A DNA stretch of 52,812 bases, taken from NCBI GenBank assembly GCA_900545715.1, contig URAJ01000013.1:1-52812 (forward strand), in the 5' to 3' direction. Position numbers and translations under genes: made by a program. This DNA is from an uncultured Opitutales bacterium. GTDB lineage: Bacteria; Verrucomicrobiota; Verrucomicrobiia; Opitutales; Intestinicryptomonadaceae. How positions within the stretch are numbered: the first letter of the stretch is position 1; each line of letters begins with the position of its first letter. Below the pieces are notes generated by a model, which had not been told where the DNA came from, made no database searches, and saw nothing but the letters and a program-made list of their open reading frames with translations. Positions 8,195 to 16,854 of the stretch are shown piece by piece.

Positions 8195-9058
8195 TTATCC
8201 GATAGCTCCGCGGCGCGAACATGCAAATGCCGCAGATTCCGCCGCGCGCTCTGAGGCTGCCTCAATCCCCGCGCCTCCGAGTACTGCCGACACAAACCCC
8301 GCCGTAAATGCGTCGCCTGCCCCCACCGTATCCACAACTTCAACGGGCTTTGGCAGCCCCCTTAGCGGAGTTATGCCGCGCCCGTATATAATATGCCCTT
8401 CGGCCCCGATGGTGCAAACAAGGTATTTTAATGACGGATACCCTTCTAAAATTGCGTTTGCGGCTATATCGAAATCGGGGCTTTTTTTCGCGAATATTGT
8501 TTCAAAAACTATCGGCAATTCCGCGTCGTTTAGCTTTAAAATATCGGCGTTTGAAAGCGAAAAGTTCAAAACCTCGCGGTTAAAATACTTTTGGCGCAAA
8601 TTGGCGTCGAAGACTTTTAGGCAATTTTTGGGGAGAACTTTTAATAACTCTCTTAAAGTCCCTGCGGAAACGGGCGAACGCTGGGATAATGTCCCAAAGC
8701 AAAATGCTTCGCAGCGGGCGACTATCGCCTTTGCGGCGGGGGTTAGCGCGATTTCATCCCATGCGGCTGGGTGGCGAATATCGTATTCCGGAAGCCCGTC
8801 GGGACCTTTTCCAACGTCAACAATGCCGGTCGGCAGGGTTTCGTGGACAATAACGGCGTCGGCATTTATTGAATTTTCGGATATTTTTTCGAGTGCCGCC
8901 TTCCCGAATCTGTCGCGCCCAACGGCGCTTATTATTGCGGCGTCGCAGCCAAATTTTGTGCAAAAATACGCGAAGTTAAGCGGAGCTCCCCCCAGAGTTT
9001 CGGTATTTCCAAAACTGTCCCATACAATTTCTCCAAACGACGCTATTTTGTTTTTCAT
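8195..9058 (-). CDS. PfkB-family carbohydrate kinase (fructokinase-like)
   Basis: This ATP-dependent sugar kinase of 287 residues phosphorylates a free sugar, probably fructose or a related ketose or nucleoside-like sugar, in the cytoplasm. The family features are the N-terminal GE-x-x-WD start, the GGAPLNFA substrate-binding glycine pair and the C-terminal ATP signature DTVGAGDAFTAGF, with the catalytic base Asp in GAGD (about residue 248). The gene starts 4 bases after the lspA stop, so the two are almost certainly co-transcribed. An antisense frame of 325 codons covers the whole gene but has no protein-like features. The exact sugar cannot be assigned. Confidence 0.9.
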   Translation of the reverse strand: MKNKIASFGEIVWDSFGNTETLGGAPLNFAYFCTKFGCDAAIISAVGRDRFGKAALEKISENSINADAVIVHETLPTGIVDVGKGPDGLPEYDIRHPAAWDEIALTPAAKAIVARCEAFCFGTLSQRSPVSAGTLRELLKVLPKNCLKVFDANLRQKYFNREVLNFSLSNADILKLNDAELPIVFETIFAKKSPDFDIAANAILEGYPSLKYLVCTIGAEGHIIYGRGITPLRGLPKPVEVVDTVGAGDAFTAGFVSAVLGGAGIEAASERAAESAAFACSRRGAIG

Positions 9059-9062
9059 TGGG

Positions 9063-9611
9063 CTATTTTTTTGAGGTAGATTTTCCCCGTTCCTCGAGTA
9101 TCACCATTATTATGTAGATAAAGACGCCAACCGTTATCCCGCAGTCGGCGAAATTGAACGCGGGCCATCTATAATTTACAATCGGAAGGTGGACGTCTAT
9201 AAAGTCTATCACATGCCCGTAGCATATTCTGTCAACGAGGTTTCCAACCACGCCGCCTGCGAATATTCCAAGCGCAAGCTGCCCGCACTTTGAGTCGAAA
9301 CCGAGCTGCTTTCTAAAAATCCAAACCGCCGCGAGCGCAATGAGGGCTATTGATGTCAACAGATACGTCTGTCCCGACAGTATGCCCCAAGCCGCGCCCT
9401 CGTTTGTTATATGGACTATGTATAGAAAGTTGTCTATCAGCGCAATTGGCGAGCTTTCCGCGCCAAAATGGTAGGTCGGGTTCCCCCTCTCCCACGGAAT
9501 ATTGGCGACTATCGCCAGCTTTGTCAGCTGGTCGAGGATAATCACTAACGCCGCCGCCGCGAAAAATACGGCGGAAGATCTTTTTTTTGATGATTTTTCC
9601 AACTGTGGCAA
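9063..9611 (-). CDS. lspA: Lipoprotein signal peptidase (signal peptidase II)
   Basis: LspA is an inner-membrane aspartic protease that cleaves the signal peptide of prolipoproteins at the lipobox. Four hydrophobic segments are visible, starting with FFAAAALVIILDQLTK. The two catalytic aspartates are in NLVDRICYGHVIDF (about residue 127) and NFADCGIT (about residue 154). The length, 182 residues, is normal with a short basic N-terminal extension. The only in-frame start is TTG at 9611. The gene follows the DksA-like gene by about 67 bases; lspA next to a DksA-like gene is a pairing I recall from chlamydiae. Its clients in the window include the small lipoprotein at 14171 and the isomerase-like lipoprotein at 15990. 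Confidence 0.96.
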   Translation of the reverse strand: MPQLEKSSKKRSSAVFFAAAALVIILDQLTKLAIVANIPWERGNPTYHFGAESSPIALIDNFLYIVHITNEGAAWGILSGQTYLLTSIALIALAAVWIFRKQLGFDSKCGQLALGIFAGGVVGNLVDRICYGHVIDFIDVHLPIVNYRWPAFNFADCGITVGVFIYIIMVILEERGKSTSKK

Positions 9612-9678
9612 AATATTTCTTCGTTTGGCGGAAGGGGATTTTTTCTCTCCTTCCGCCGGTTCTGTTTGCCGTGCAAGC

Positions 9679-10836
9679 CTACGACATATCTTCTTCGTCG
9701 TCGGTCGGGCCAGACTGGCCTTCGGACATATCGTATATGGATCTTTGCACTGATTTCATTTTGCGGTTTTCCGCCTCTTTAATCTCCTGACCGTGCTTTG
9801 TGCAACGCGTGAAGGGTATGGCCTCGAGGCGCGATTCCGGAATGGGTTCGCCGGTCACTTCGCATATTCCGTAAGTGCCGTTTCTTATGCGTTCAATGGC
9901 GTCGTCTATTTCGGCAATCATTTCCTTCTCGTTCGAGAGCAAGTTGTAGGCCATATCGCGCTCGAAACTCTCAGAGCCGGCGTCCGCCAAGTGTTGTCCG
10001 TACGAGGACAAGTCTCCCGAATCTTCCTTTGCGGAGCGTTTTAAAACCTCTCCGGAAATACTCTCGGCGCCCATTGAGTGCCTCTTTCTGAGGTCCACGA
10101 GCATATTGTAATATTTTTTCCATTTGCGCGGAATTTCCTTTTCCCTGTGTTTTTCAAGGGAAGGGGCTTCCACTGGATTGAATCCGAGAATATCGAATAG
10201 GCTTGCCGCCGCTACGGGATTTTTAGGGGACGAAGTAGCCTTCATCTGGACTTTCGCCGATGTTTCCTTTGGGGCGGTTGGCTTGCCCGGGATATTCTTG
10301 ACCACAGCTTTTGCCTGCTGGGCTCCGGCGCCGGAGTCCCGCATTTCAAGATATGCGTCGAGATCTTCGAGAGTGAAGGCGATGGAGTCCGACGGGCGGA
10401 TATGGTTTCTCTTTTGGCGCCTTGGCTTTATCGGCTCTGGTTGCTTGGTTTCGCGGACTTCCGGCACTTCATTTGCCGGCATATTTATGGAGATTTTTGC
10501 AGAGCCGTCGGGTTTGCGGGCTTTAGGATTCCCCTTGGGGGCCGATTTTAAAATGGTTTGAGCAGCATTTTTTTGCGAGCTTTTCGCGGGGGCTGTATCC
10601 TGTTTTAAGGCGGCCTTGAAAACGGTTTTATTCTGCGTCTCGGTTTTTTTAGGAGCCGGCTTTTTTATCTGAGCCGGCTTCTTTTTGACGGACTTTTCCG
10701 CGGAAGCCGGCTTAGCGGTTTTTACCGCGACCGACGGCTTGCTCGCAGCCGGTTTTTTTGCCGGCGCAGCGGATTTTGCCGCTACCTTTTTTTTGGGCGC
10801 GGCGCTATTGTTTTTTGCGGCTGATTTTTTCGTCAT
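9679..10836 (-). CDS. DksA/TraR-like protein with altered zinc ligands and a histone-like N-terminal tail
   Basis: The C-terminal 140 residues of this 385-residue protein resemble DksA/TraR: a coiled-coil region, then ERIRNGTYGICEVTGEPI and FTRCTKHG. DksA proteins bind RNA polymerase through the secondary channel. The classical four-cysteine zinc site is reduced here: the CxxC pairs read C325-x-x-T328 and C345-x-x-H348. The first 150 residues are very rich in Lys, Ala and Pro, like histone H1 tails, and would bind nucleic acid or be disordered. The start is the ATG at 10836, which overlaps the ileS stop (ATGA), so translation is probably coupled; the frame runs further upstream inside ileS without protein-like sequence. 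The order ileS, this gene, lspA, pfkB is a tight minus-strand operon. Confidence 0.85.
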   Translation of the reverse strand: MTKKSAAKNNSAAPKKKVAAKSAAPAKKPAASKPSVAVKTAKPASAEKSVKKKPAQIKKPAPKKTETQNKTVFKAALKQDTAPAKSSQKNAAQTILKSAPKGNPKARKPDGSAKISINMPANEVPEVRETKQPEPIKPRRQKRNHIRPSDSIAFTLEDLDAYLEMRDSGAGAQQAKAVVKNIPGKPTAPKETSAKVQMKATSSPKNPVAAASLFDILGFNPVEAPSLEKHREKEIPRKWKKYYNMLVDLRKRHSMGAESISGEVLKRSAKEDSGDLSSYGQHLADAGSESFERDMAYNLLSNEKEMIAEIDDAIERIRNGTYGICEVTGEPIPESRLEAIPFTRCTKHGQEIKEAENRKMKSVQRSIYDMSEGQSGPTDDEEDMS

Positions 10837-13625
10837 ATATGTTCGGACATTGCTTTTTTGCATCGCGGACAGATGCCGTCTTCGGGCAGATCCGGCATTA
10901 CTCTCCAACATCTGGCGCACCTGCGCCCCTCGACTTTTGCCGCGCGCACTGCGGGCGTTTCAAAATTGCCTTCGACCACCCTGACCGCCGATACGATAAA
11001 TATCTCGGGCAGATTTCCGGACAATTCCCGCAGAGCCTCCGCCTCGGGCGAGGTTGCCCCCACCATTATCTCTATTTCGGCTTCGAGGCTCTTGCCTATC
11101 GTCTTGTTCTGGCGGAGCTTTTCGAGCTCTTCGTTTACCTTCTCGCGCAGGCTCAAAACTCTCTCGACCCTTTCGTAGGCGACTTCGTCGCGGTACTCGG
11201 CGCCGATTTCCGGCCAATCCTGCAAGTGGACGGAGTCTTCCGAATATTCCGCGCCGTTCTTGAAAGAATACGCTTCGTCGGCAGTGAAGGTAAGAATAGG
11301 AGCCGCAACTTTTATGAGGGCGTCGCTTATAATGTCTATCGCTGTCTGCGAGGAGCGGCGCTCGGCTGAATGTGCCGCGTAGGTGTAGAGCCTGTCTTTA
11401 AGTATGTCGTGATAAACTCTGGACAGCGTCACTCCGCAGAAATTGTCGATTAGCTTATAGACTTTGTGGAATTCGTAGGCGTCGTAAGCCTTCTGGGCTT
11501 CGTCAACAAACTGCGCAGTCTTGTAAAGCGCCCATTTGTCGAGCGCGTCGAGCTTCTCGGGGGCAACGGCGTCTTTTGCGCGATTGAAGTCGTACAGGTT
11601 GCCGAGCTGGTACATTATGGTGTTTCTCACGCCGCGGTAGGCGTTGGATATGTGCGAGAGAATGTCGTCGGAAATCGGAATGTCGTTTTGGTAGTCCACA
11701 GAGCTTATCCAAAAGCGCACTATGTCGGCGCCCCATTTACCGACGTACATGTCGGAGGTTTGCGGTTTGCCGTCCGCCGATTTTGAAATCTTCTTGCGGT
11801 CTTGTCCGACAACAAATCCGTGGGTTATTACCTGTTTGTACGGCGCGCGCCCGCGGGTTGCTATCGCCGTCCACAAAGAGCTTTGGAACCAGCCCCTGTG
11901 TTGGTCGGACCCTTCAAAGTAAAGGTCGGCGGGCCAGGCGAGGTCCGGATTGCGCGCCAAGACTGCATTGTGGCTCGAACCGGAGTCTATCCATACGTCG
12001 AGCGTATCGGTGCTCTTTGTGAGCTTGTCGGCCGAAGGCCAGCCCGCAGGAAGTGTTATTCCGTCGAGTATTTCGCTCGCGGACATATTGTACCACATGT
12101 TGGTGCCGAGCTTTTCGACTTTGTCGGCGACCGCTTTCACGACGCCGGCGTCGAGATACGCCTTGTCGTCGGCGTCGTAGAATGCCGGAATCGGGACTCC
12201 CCACGAGCGCTGTCTTGAAATGCACCAGTCCGGGCGCGATTCCACAGCGCCCCTTATGCGGTTTTCGCCCCTTTCGGGGAGCCATTTAACTTCCGATATC
12301 GCGTCCAGCGCCTCTTTGCGGAGGTTGTCCTTGTCGAGCGCAACGAACCATTGGTCCATCGCGCGGAAGATAACGGGCGTCTTGGAGCGCCAGCAGTGCG
12401 GATATTGGTGTGAAATCTTCGCCGATTTTAGCAGCGAGCCGTTGTTTGTAATTATTTCGAGGACTTTTTCGTTTGCGGCGCTCTTGCCCTCGGAATTTTC
12501 GAGGACGCTTATCCCGACGAGTTCCGCGGGAATCTGCCCGTCGTCAACGTATTTGCCTTCGTCGTCCAACGGTGAATAGATGTCAAGGCCGTGCTCGAGC
12601 CCGACTTGGTAGTCTTCGAGCCCGTGGCCGGGGGCGATATGCACTACTCCCGTGCCGGAGTCTGTCGTGACGTAGCGCGCGCAGAAAACTTTGCTCTTGC
12701 GGTTGATAAAGGGGTGGAAAGCCTCTATTCCTTCGATGTCGGAACCCTTGCCAAGAACTGATATTTTTGCGTCTTCGAGGGAGCAATCTTTTATGAAGGA
12801 GTCCGCGAGCGGCAGGCCTACGATAAAAGTTCTCCCGCCGGCGGATACCGCGCAGTATTCAACGTCCGGATTTACGGCCATTGCGAGGTTTGAGGGCAGG
12901 GTCCACGGGGTGGTCGTCCAGATTACGATTTCGGCGTCTTTGAGGCCGAGGCGCTTGTTTGATTCTTCGTCGAGCTTAAAGGCCACCCATATCGAAGTGC
13001 TCGTATGTTCGGCGTATTCGATTTCCGCTTCGGCGAGAGCCGTGGCGCAAGGTATCGACCAATACACGGGCTTTTTGCTCCTGTAAACGAGCCCGCGCTC
13101 TATGAACGCGGCAAATGTGCGCAAAATATCGGCTTCGTATGCGGGTTTCTTGGTCTTGTATTCGTTTTCCCAGTCCGCGAGAACCCCGAGGCGCACGAAT
13201 TGCGCCCTCTGTTTTTCTATGAAAGATTCCGAGAATGCGGCGCACTCTTCCCTCAGCTGTGGAATGTCGAGGGTGCGTTTGTCTTTGCGCAGCTGTTTGA
13301 CGACCTTGTGCTCTATCGGCAAACCGTGGCAGTCCCAGCCGGGAATGTAGGGCGTCGAAAAGCCCCTCATCGATTTGTAGCGCAGGATTACGTCTTTTAG
13401 AATCTTATTTAGGGCTGTACCTATATGGACGTCGCCGTTTGTGAAGGGCGGGCCGTCGTGGAGCACAAATTTCGGCGAATTTTCCCTGAGCTTCTGAATC
13501 TTTTTATAGAGGCCGATTTTCTCCCAATGCTCTATGCGCGCGGGTTCGCGTTTTACAAGGTTGCCGCGCATGGGGAATTGCGTATTCGGCAGGTTTAATG
13601 AGCTTTTGAAGTCTGTTTCTGACAT
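10833..13625 (-). CDS. ileS: Isoleucyl-tRNA synthetase
   Basis: This cytoplasmic class I synthetase charges tRNA-Ile and edits misactivated valine. The HIGH signature is HIGT at residues 67-70, the KMSKS loop is KISKS near residue 608, and the large CP1 editing domain lies between them. The C-terminus carries the bacterial-type zinc site with cysteines 903, 906, 919 and 922. The 930-residue length is typical of the bacterial form. It is the first large gene of the minus-strand operon that continues into the DksA-like gene with a 4-base overlap. The start follows a short AT-rich leader without a strong Shine-Dalgarno sequence. Confidence 0.98.
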   Translation of the reverse strand: MSETDFKSSLNLPNTQFPMRGNLVKREPARIEHWEKIGLYKKIQKLRENSPKFVLHDGPPFTNGDVHIGTALNKILKDVILRYKSMRGFSTPYIPGWDCHGLPIEHKVVKQLRKDKRTLDIPQLREECAAFSESFIEKQRAQFVRLGVLADWENEYKTKKPAYEADILRTFAAFIERGLVYRSKKPVYWSIPCATALAEAEIEYAEHTSTSIWVAFKLDEESNKRLGLKDAEIVIWTTTPWTLPSNLAMAVNPDVEYCAVSAGGRTFIVGLPLADSFIKDCSLEDAKISVLGKGSDIEGIEAFHPFINRKSKVFCARYVTTDSGTGVVHIAPGHGLEDYQVGLEHGLDIYSPLDDEGKYVDDGQIPAELVGISVLENSEGKSAANEKVLEIITNNGSLLKSAKISHQYPHCWRSKTPVIFRAMDQWFVALDKDNLRKEALDAISEVKWLPERGENRIRGAVESRPDWCISRQRSWGVPIPAFYDADDKAYLDAGVVKAVADKVEKLGTNMWYNMSASEILDGITLPAGWPSADKLTKSTDTLDVWIDSGSSHNAVLARNPDLAWPADLYFEGSDQHRGWFQSSLWTAIATRGRAPYKQVITHGFVVGQDRKKISKSADGKPQTSDMYVGKWGADIVRFWISSVDYQNDIPISDDILSHISNAYRGVRNTIMYQLGNLYDFNRAKDAVAPEKLDALDKWALYKTAQFVDEAQKAYDAYEFHKVYKLIDNFCGVTLSRVYHDILKDRLYTYAAHSAERRSSQTAIDIISDALIKVAAPILTFTADEAYSFKNGAEYSEDSVHLQDWPEIGAEYRDEVAYERVERVLSLREKVNEELEKLRQNKTIGKSLEAEIEIMVGATSPEAEALRELSGNLPEIFIVSAVRVVEGNFETPAVRAAKVEGRRCARCWRVMPDLPEDGICPRCKKAMSEHI

Positions 13626-13699
13626 TTTTCTTTATGCTGATTGCGCGTCCGCGCGTTTTGTGCGGGCGCGGGCGTCGGTTAAAATTTTATCGGTTGCCG

Positions 13700-14083
13700 T
13701 TAGAACGGGAACATGTGAAAGCCTTCGCTTTCGGACTCTTTTTCGGAAATGCGCTCCTCGGTCTTTTTCTCGACTTGCTCGGCTCTTTCCTTTGTGCTTT
13801 TCACCTCGGGTTCCTCTTCAATCTTGGCCAACCGCGCGGCGCGCTTGGCGGCGCGCAGCTGCTTTTTTAGCGCGCGGTTTTCGGCGCGCGCCATGGAAAT
13901 TATTTCGGCGTCAAGCTTCGCCTGCTCGACAAGCTTGGCTTTTAGCTGCTCAACCTGTTCTTCGAGCTCTTTTATCCGTTCGCGCATTGAGTTTATATCG
14001 CTTCCGGCGTTGTCAGCAGCGGCCGTAAATTGCGCCGCGAAAGCCAAAATCGCGACGGCTGTTATTGACGCAAATTTTTTCAT
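13700..14083 (-). CDS. Exported coiled-coil protein
   Basis: The 127-residue product begins with a signal peptide (MKKFASITAVAILAFAAQF, cleaved near TAAA) with no lipobox cysteine. The rest is one long charged helix with heptad spacing (INSMRERIKELEEQVEQL onwards) and many Lys/Glu pairs, as in periplasmic coiled-coil proteins. An ATG at 14101 would add six residues before the signal peptide, so 14083 is preferred. It lies about 75 bases upstream of ileS on the same strand and could share its transcript. No specific family is recognised and its function is unknown. Confidence 0.7.
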   Translation of the reverse strand: MKKFASITAVAILAFAAQFTAAADNAGSDINSMRERIKELEEQVEQLKAKLVEQAKLDAEIISMARAENRALKKQLRAAKRAARLAKIEEEPEVKSTKERAEQVEKKTEERISEKESESEGFHMFPF

Positions 14084-14170
14084 AGCGCGGGAGTCAAACA
14101 AAATATCCGGACGTTTGCAACTTTTTATTGAATTGCCTTTTTTGAATCAATCCGCCAAAATCGCGCGATT

Positions 14171-14311
14171 ATGAAAAAAATTATTATTGTTGCCATAATT
14201 TCCGCCTTCGCCCTCATGCTTGGCGGGTGCTCGTCCAAGAATGAAAGCGGAGTCGAGATAAGCAAAGGCTGGTTCGCAATGAATCAAGTTTCCGATTCCA
14301 CCGCTCTCTGA
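14171..14311 (+). CDS. Very small lipoprotein
   Basis: This 46-residue reading frame encodes a basic start, a hydrophobic stretch and the lipobox MLGGC at residues 16-20, followed by SSKNESGVEISKGWFAMN. It fits a signal-peptidase-II substrate whose mature part is only 27 residues. An intrinsic terminator with a CTCTC/GAGAG stem and six Ts begins inside the last codons, which supports a real short transcription unit. It is divergent from the coiled-coil gene with an 87-base gap. Tiny lipoproteins of this kind often act as entericidin-like or peptidoglycan-spacer proteins, but no family can be assigned. Confidence 0.7.
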   Translation: MKKIIIVAIISAFALMLGGCSSKNESGVEISKGWFAMNQVSDSTAL

Positions 14312-14325
14312 TTGGAGAGTTTTTT
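14304..14325 (+). terminator. Terminator overlapping the small lipoprotein stop
   Basis: CTCTC, a 6-nt loop containing the TGA stop, and GAGAG are followed by six Ts. The stem is short (5 bp) but placed exactly at the end of the lipoprotein gene. Confidence 0.6.
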
Positions 14326-14336
14326 ATAGAATATTC

Positions 14337-14377
14337 TTTTTTTCACGCCCGCCTAACACAAAGGCGGTGAAAAAAAT
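14337..14377. terminator. Bidirectional terminator
   Basis: The hairpin CCGCCT/AGGCGG, extended by TTTCA/TGAAA, is flanked on both sides by T/A runs of seven bases, so either strand has a G/C stem followed by Ts. It lies between convergent transcripts. Confidence 0.7.
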
Positions 14378-14684
14378 AACTCTGCTATTGGAGGTTTTGC
14401 GCAGTAAAATCTGCGCCTCCGATTTTTTGTCGTTTTAACGTGCGCGCAAATTAAAGCGCGCGCGCCGCTTGGGTGTTTTCTCATACCCTCAGTGTGCCCC
14501 GAATAAAATTTGGATATTATTTTTTCTAACCGCACATAAATTAAAATCTCTTTTGCGGAGATTTTGCGGGCTTATTTATCTTTGGTAAATAATATTTTGT
14601 CCCGAGATTTTTTGCGGCGCCACGCAAATTTGTCTGCTTGCGCCTTTGGATGGAGAAGGGGTTTAGAATTTTTATACGCGCAAC

Positions 14685-14718
14685 TTAAAAAAAGGCGGCT
14701 CCTATCGGGAACCGCCTT
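14685..14718 (-). terminator. Terminator of the Tat-exported isomerase gene
   Basis: On the minus strand the stem AAGGCGGTTCC/GGAGCCGCCTT is followed by seven Ts. It is the first strong terminator downstream of the gene ending at 14899. Confidence 0.75.
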
Positions 14719-14898
14719 GAATATTGTAACTTTTGAAGCGCCGCGCCGAAACTGTCGAATGTTGCCGGCGCAAAAAAAACGCCCCATTTTTGCAACGGAC
14801 TGGCTATCTACCTGAAACCGGGCATTAACGGAGTCGAAACTCTCGCATGCGGGGTTGCCGCGGGAAGCGGCAAGCCCTTGCGTTTTTTATGCGCGCGG

Positions 14899-15846
14899 CT
14901 AATCGACGTCGACGGAGCGGTAGGCAGCTATCATTTTTTCGTCGCCCGCCTTTGTGCGGTCGCTCTGCCCGTGCTCCATTCCTATTATTCCGCGGTAGCC
15001 CTTGTTCCAGATGTGCTTGAATACATTTTTATAGTTTATCTCGCCGGTAGTGGGCTCGTTGCGTCCGGGAACGTCGCCTACTTGGAAGTATGCTATTTCG
15101 TCCCACGCTTCGTCTATATTGGGGATGAGGCAACCTTCCGTTATCTGCTGGTGGTAGAGGTCGTCGAGAATTTTGCAGTGCTTGCTGCCAACAGCCTTGC
15201 AAAGCGCGTAGGCCTGCGGAATCCTCTTCAACCAAAGGCTTGGGTGGTTCTTTATGTTGAGCGGCTCGAGCACGATAGTCGGGCCGTTGTTTTTCTCCAA
15301 GACTTCGCAAATGCGCTTTAAATGGTCGGCGACATTGGCAAATTGGTATTCGGGCTCGAGGCTCGGGTCTTCAAGCCCGGGGACTACCGTGCACCACTTC
15401 GCATTTACCCTCTTGGCGAGCTCGCAGACGTTTTTCATTTTGTTCGCCCAGTATTCGCGGCAAGCTTGCGGGTCGCGCGAGCGCTTTTTCATGTCAATTC
15501 GGTTGCCTGTCATCGAGGCGTTGCCCCATTCGGCGTGGGCGACAAATACGCCCATTTCCATTCCGAGCTTTTCCATCGTCTTTGCAATGGCGTTTTGAAC
15601 TTCCACGGGGCGGCCGGGCATTCCGTTGTCTTCCAGCGCCCTAAACCCCCTGTCGTAGATGTAGCGTATTTTGTCTTCGGGCGACATCCCCTTGCAGGTG
15701 GCGTTAAAGTGGTTCAGATTCGGCGCAAATTTGCTTTTGAATGCGGGGTCTTTGCCGCCTTGCTGTTGGGCGGACACCATTGCGGGCGCGACGGCGGCTC
15801 CGCATAGAGCCGTAATTGCTGTTTTTGTAAAATCTCTTCTATTCAT
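14899..15846 (-). CDS. Tat-exported hydroxypyruvate isomerase-like TIM-barrel protein
   Basis: This 315-residue protein has a twin-arginine signal (MNRRDFTKTAITAL, cleavage near VSAQ) and a xylose-isomerase-like TIM barrel. The phrase VGDVPGRNEPTTGEINY is characteristic of the hydroxypyruvate isomerase (Hyi) branch, and VLEPLN, KILDDLYH and GMEHGQS supply the glutamates, aspartate and histidine expected at a divalent-metal site. Hyi itself is cytoplasmic and converts hydroxypyruvate to tartronate semialdehyde, so a Tat-exported member probably acts on a sugar outside the inner membrane and is folded with its metal before export. It is divergent from two other exported isomerase-like genes with a 143-base gap, suggesting a joint role. 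The reaction is not established. Confidence 0.82.
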   Translation of the reverse strand: MNRRDFTKTAITALCGAAVAPAMVSAQQQGGKDPAFKSKFAPNLNHFNATCKGMSPEDKIRYIYDRGFRALEDNGMPGRPVEVQNAIAKTMEKLGMEMGVFVAHAEWGNASMTGNRIDMKKRSRDPQACREYWANKMKNVCELAKRVNAKWCTVVPGLEDPSLEPEYQFANVADHLKRICEVLEKNNGPTIVLEPLNIKNHPSLWLKRIPQAYALCKAVGSKHCKILDDLYHQQITEGCLIPNIDEAWDEIAYFQVGDVPGRNEPTTGEINYKNVFKHIWNKGYRGIIGMEHGQSDRTKAGDEKMIAAYRSVDVD

Positions 15847-15989
15847 ATATATAATGTATTGCGTTGATAGTTGAAGACAAAAGTATCTCCGATTTTTGGA
15901 GCAAATGCAATTTTTTTTTTGAGGCGGGAGAGGCTAATGGGCTTGAAATATGCTTGCATAAATCGGCAATTATGAAAATATAAGTTTTT

Positions 15990-16814
15990 ATGAAACGTCT
16001 AATTTTATCTGTTGTGGCGCTCTTCTTTCTCGCGGGGTGCGCCCTCACGGACGGCGGCTCGGCCGCGCGCCCAGAACATAGAAAAATCGCTGTCCAGACT
16101 TGGTCCATGCACAAAATGACACTCGTGCAGACTCTCGAACGCATAAAGACGCTCGACATCGACGGCGTTGAGCTCTTCCCGGGCCAGAAGCTCGGCGGAA
16201 AATATCCCGACGCCAAAGTCGGCCCGTCGCTCAACCCGGAGCAGATTGCGTACCTTAAAAAAATCCTCAAAGACGCGGGCGTAAAGCCCGTAAGCTTTGG
16301 CGTCACCGGCGGCGGAAGCGAAAAGAATATCGAGGCGATTTGCAAGTTCGCCAAAGAAATGGGAATTACGCGCGTTCTTACCGAGGACCCAGTCGCCTCG
16401 TGGCAGATTTGGGATAGAATCGGCAAAAAGTACGGAGTGACAATGTGCGTTCACCACCACACAAAGACGAGCGCCAACCAATACTACGACGCCGAACTCG
16501 TAAAAAAATACGCTTCAAAATACGACAATGTCAAAGCCAACCCCGATGTGGGGCACCTGGCTCTCAGCGGAATCGACCCTGTCGAAAATCTGAAAATTTT
16601 AAAAGGCGAGATTGGCTCGGTCCACTTCAAGGATTTGGGCGCGAAAAGCAGGCGATGCGTGCCGTATGGCGAGGGGAATCTCGGTGTTGACAAGATGCTT
16701 GCGGAACTCGACAGCCAGGGGTATGACGGCTTCCTCGTTATCGAATACGAGGCCGATTGGGACAACAATCTCCCGCAAATAAAGAAGTGTGTAGAGTATC
16801 TGCGCTCCCACTAA
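15990..16814 (+). CDS. Lipoprotein sugar phosphate isomerase/epimerase-like TIM barrel (copy 1)
   Basis: The signal peptide ends in the lipobox LAGC (Cys 16), so this 274-residue protein is a lipoprotein. The mature part is an AP-endonuclease-2/xylose-isomerase-like barrel: VQTWSMH, GVELFPGQ, MCVHHHTKTSANQYYD, NPDVGH, SVHFKDLG and LVIEYE supply the metal-binding His, Asp and Glu residues. Family members isomerise or epimerise sugars, and some act on 3-keto-glycosides. A close paralogue follows 40 bases downstream, so the pair arose by tandem duplication and is co-transcribed; a terminator lies after the second gene. The substrate is unknown. The location in the cell envelope suggests processing of imported oligosaccharides. 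Confidence 0.85.
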   Translation: MKRLILSVVALFFLAGCALTDGGSAARPEHRKIAVQTWSMHKMTLVQTLERIKTLDIDGVELFPGQKLGGKYPDAKVGPSLNPEQIAYLKKILKDAGVKPVSFGVTGGGSEKNIEAICKFAKEMGITRVLTEDPVASWQIWDRIGKKYGVTMCVHHHTKTSANQYYDAELVKKYASKYDNVKANPDVGHLALSGIDPVENLKILKGEIGSVHFKDLGAKSRRCVPYGEGNLGVDKMLAELDSQGYDGFLVIEYEADWDNNLPQIKKCVEYLRSH

Positions 16815-16854
16815 TCTGCCTCAACCGAAACATTAAATTGCAAGAAATTTGAAT

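Larger units (their letters stand above)
14312..14898. other. Convergent spacer packed with hairpins
   Basis: No credible gene lies between the lipoprotein (plus) and the isomerase-like gene (minus). Successive stem-loops are visible: CCGCCT/AGGCGG flanked by T and A runs (14337-14377), GCGCAG/CTGCGC inside GGAG/CTCC (14390-14427), GCGCGC/GCGCGC (near 14443-14462), AAATCTC/GAGATTT (14543-14564), TTATTTA/TAAATAA (14573-14593), AAGGCGG/CCGCCTT (14687-14718) and an 11-bp stem TTGCCGC/GCGGCAA (14851-14876). The 14687-14718 hairpin is followed by a T run on the minus strand and probably ends the isomerase-like gene transcript. Confidence 0.55.

Noticed and set aside
8097..9074. 325-codon open frame antisense to the PfkB kinase
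   Set aside because: It mirrors the coding sequence of a clear kinase; its Ser/Ala/Pro-rich translation has no domain. Long antisense frames are common here because of the codon composition.
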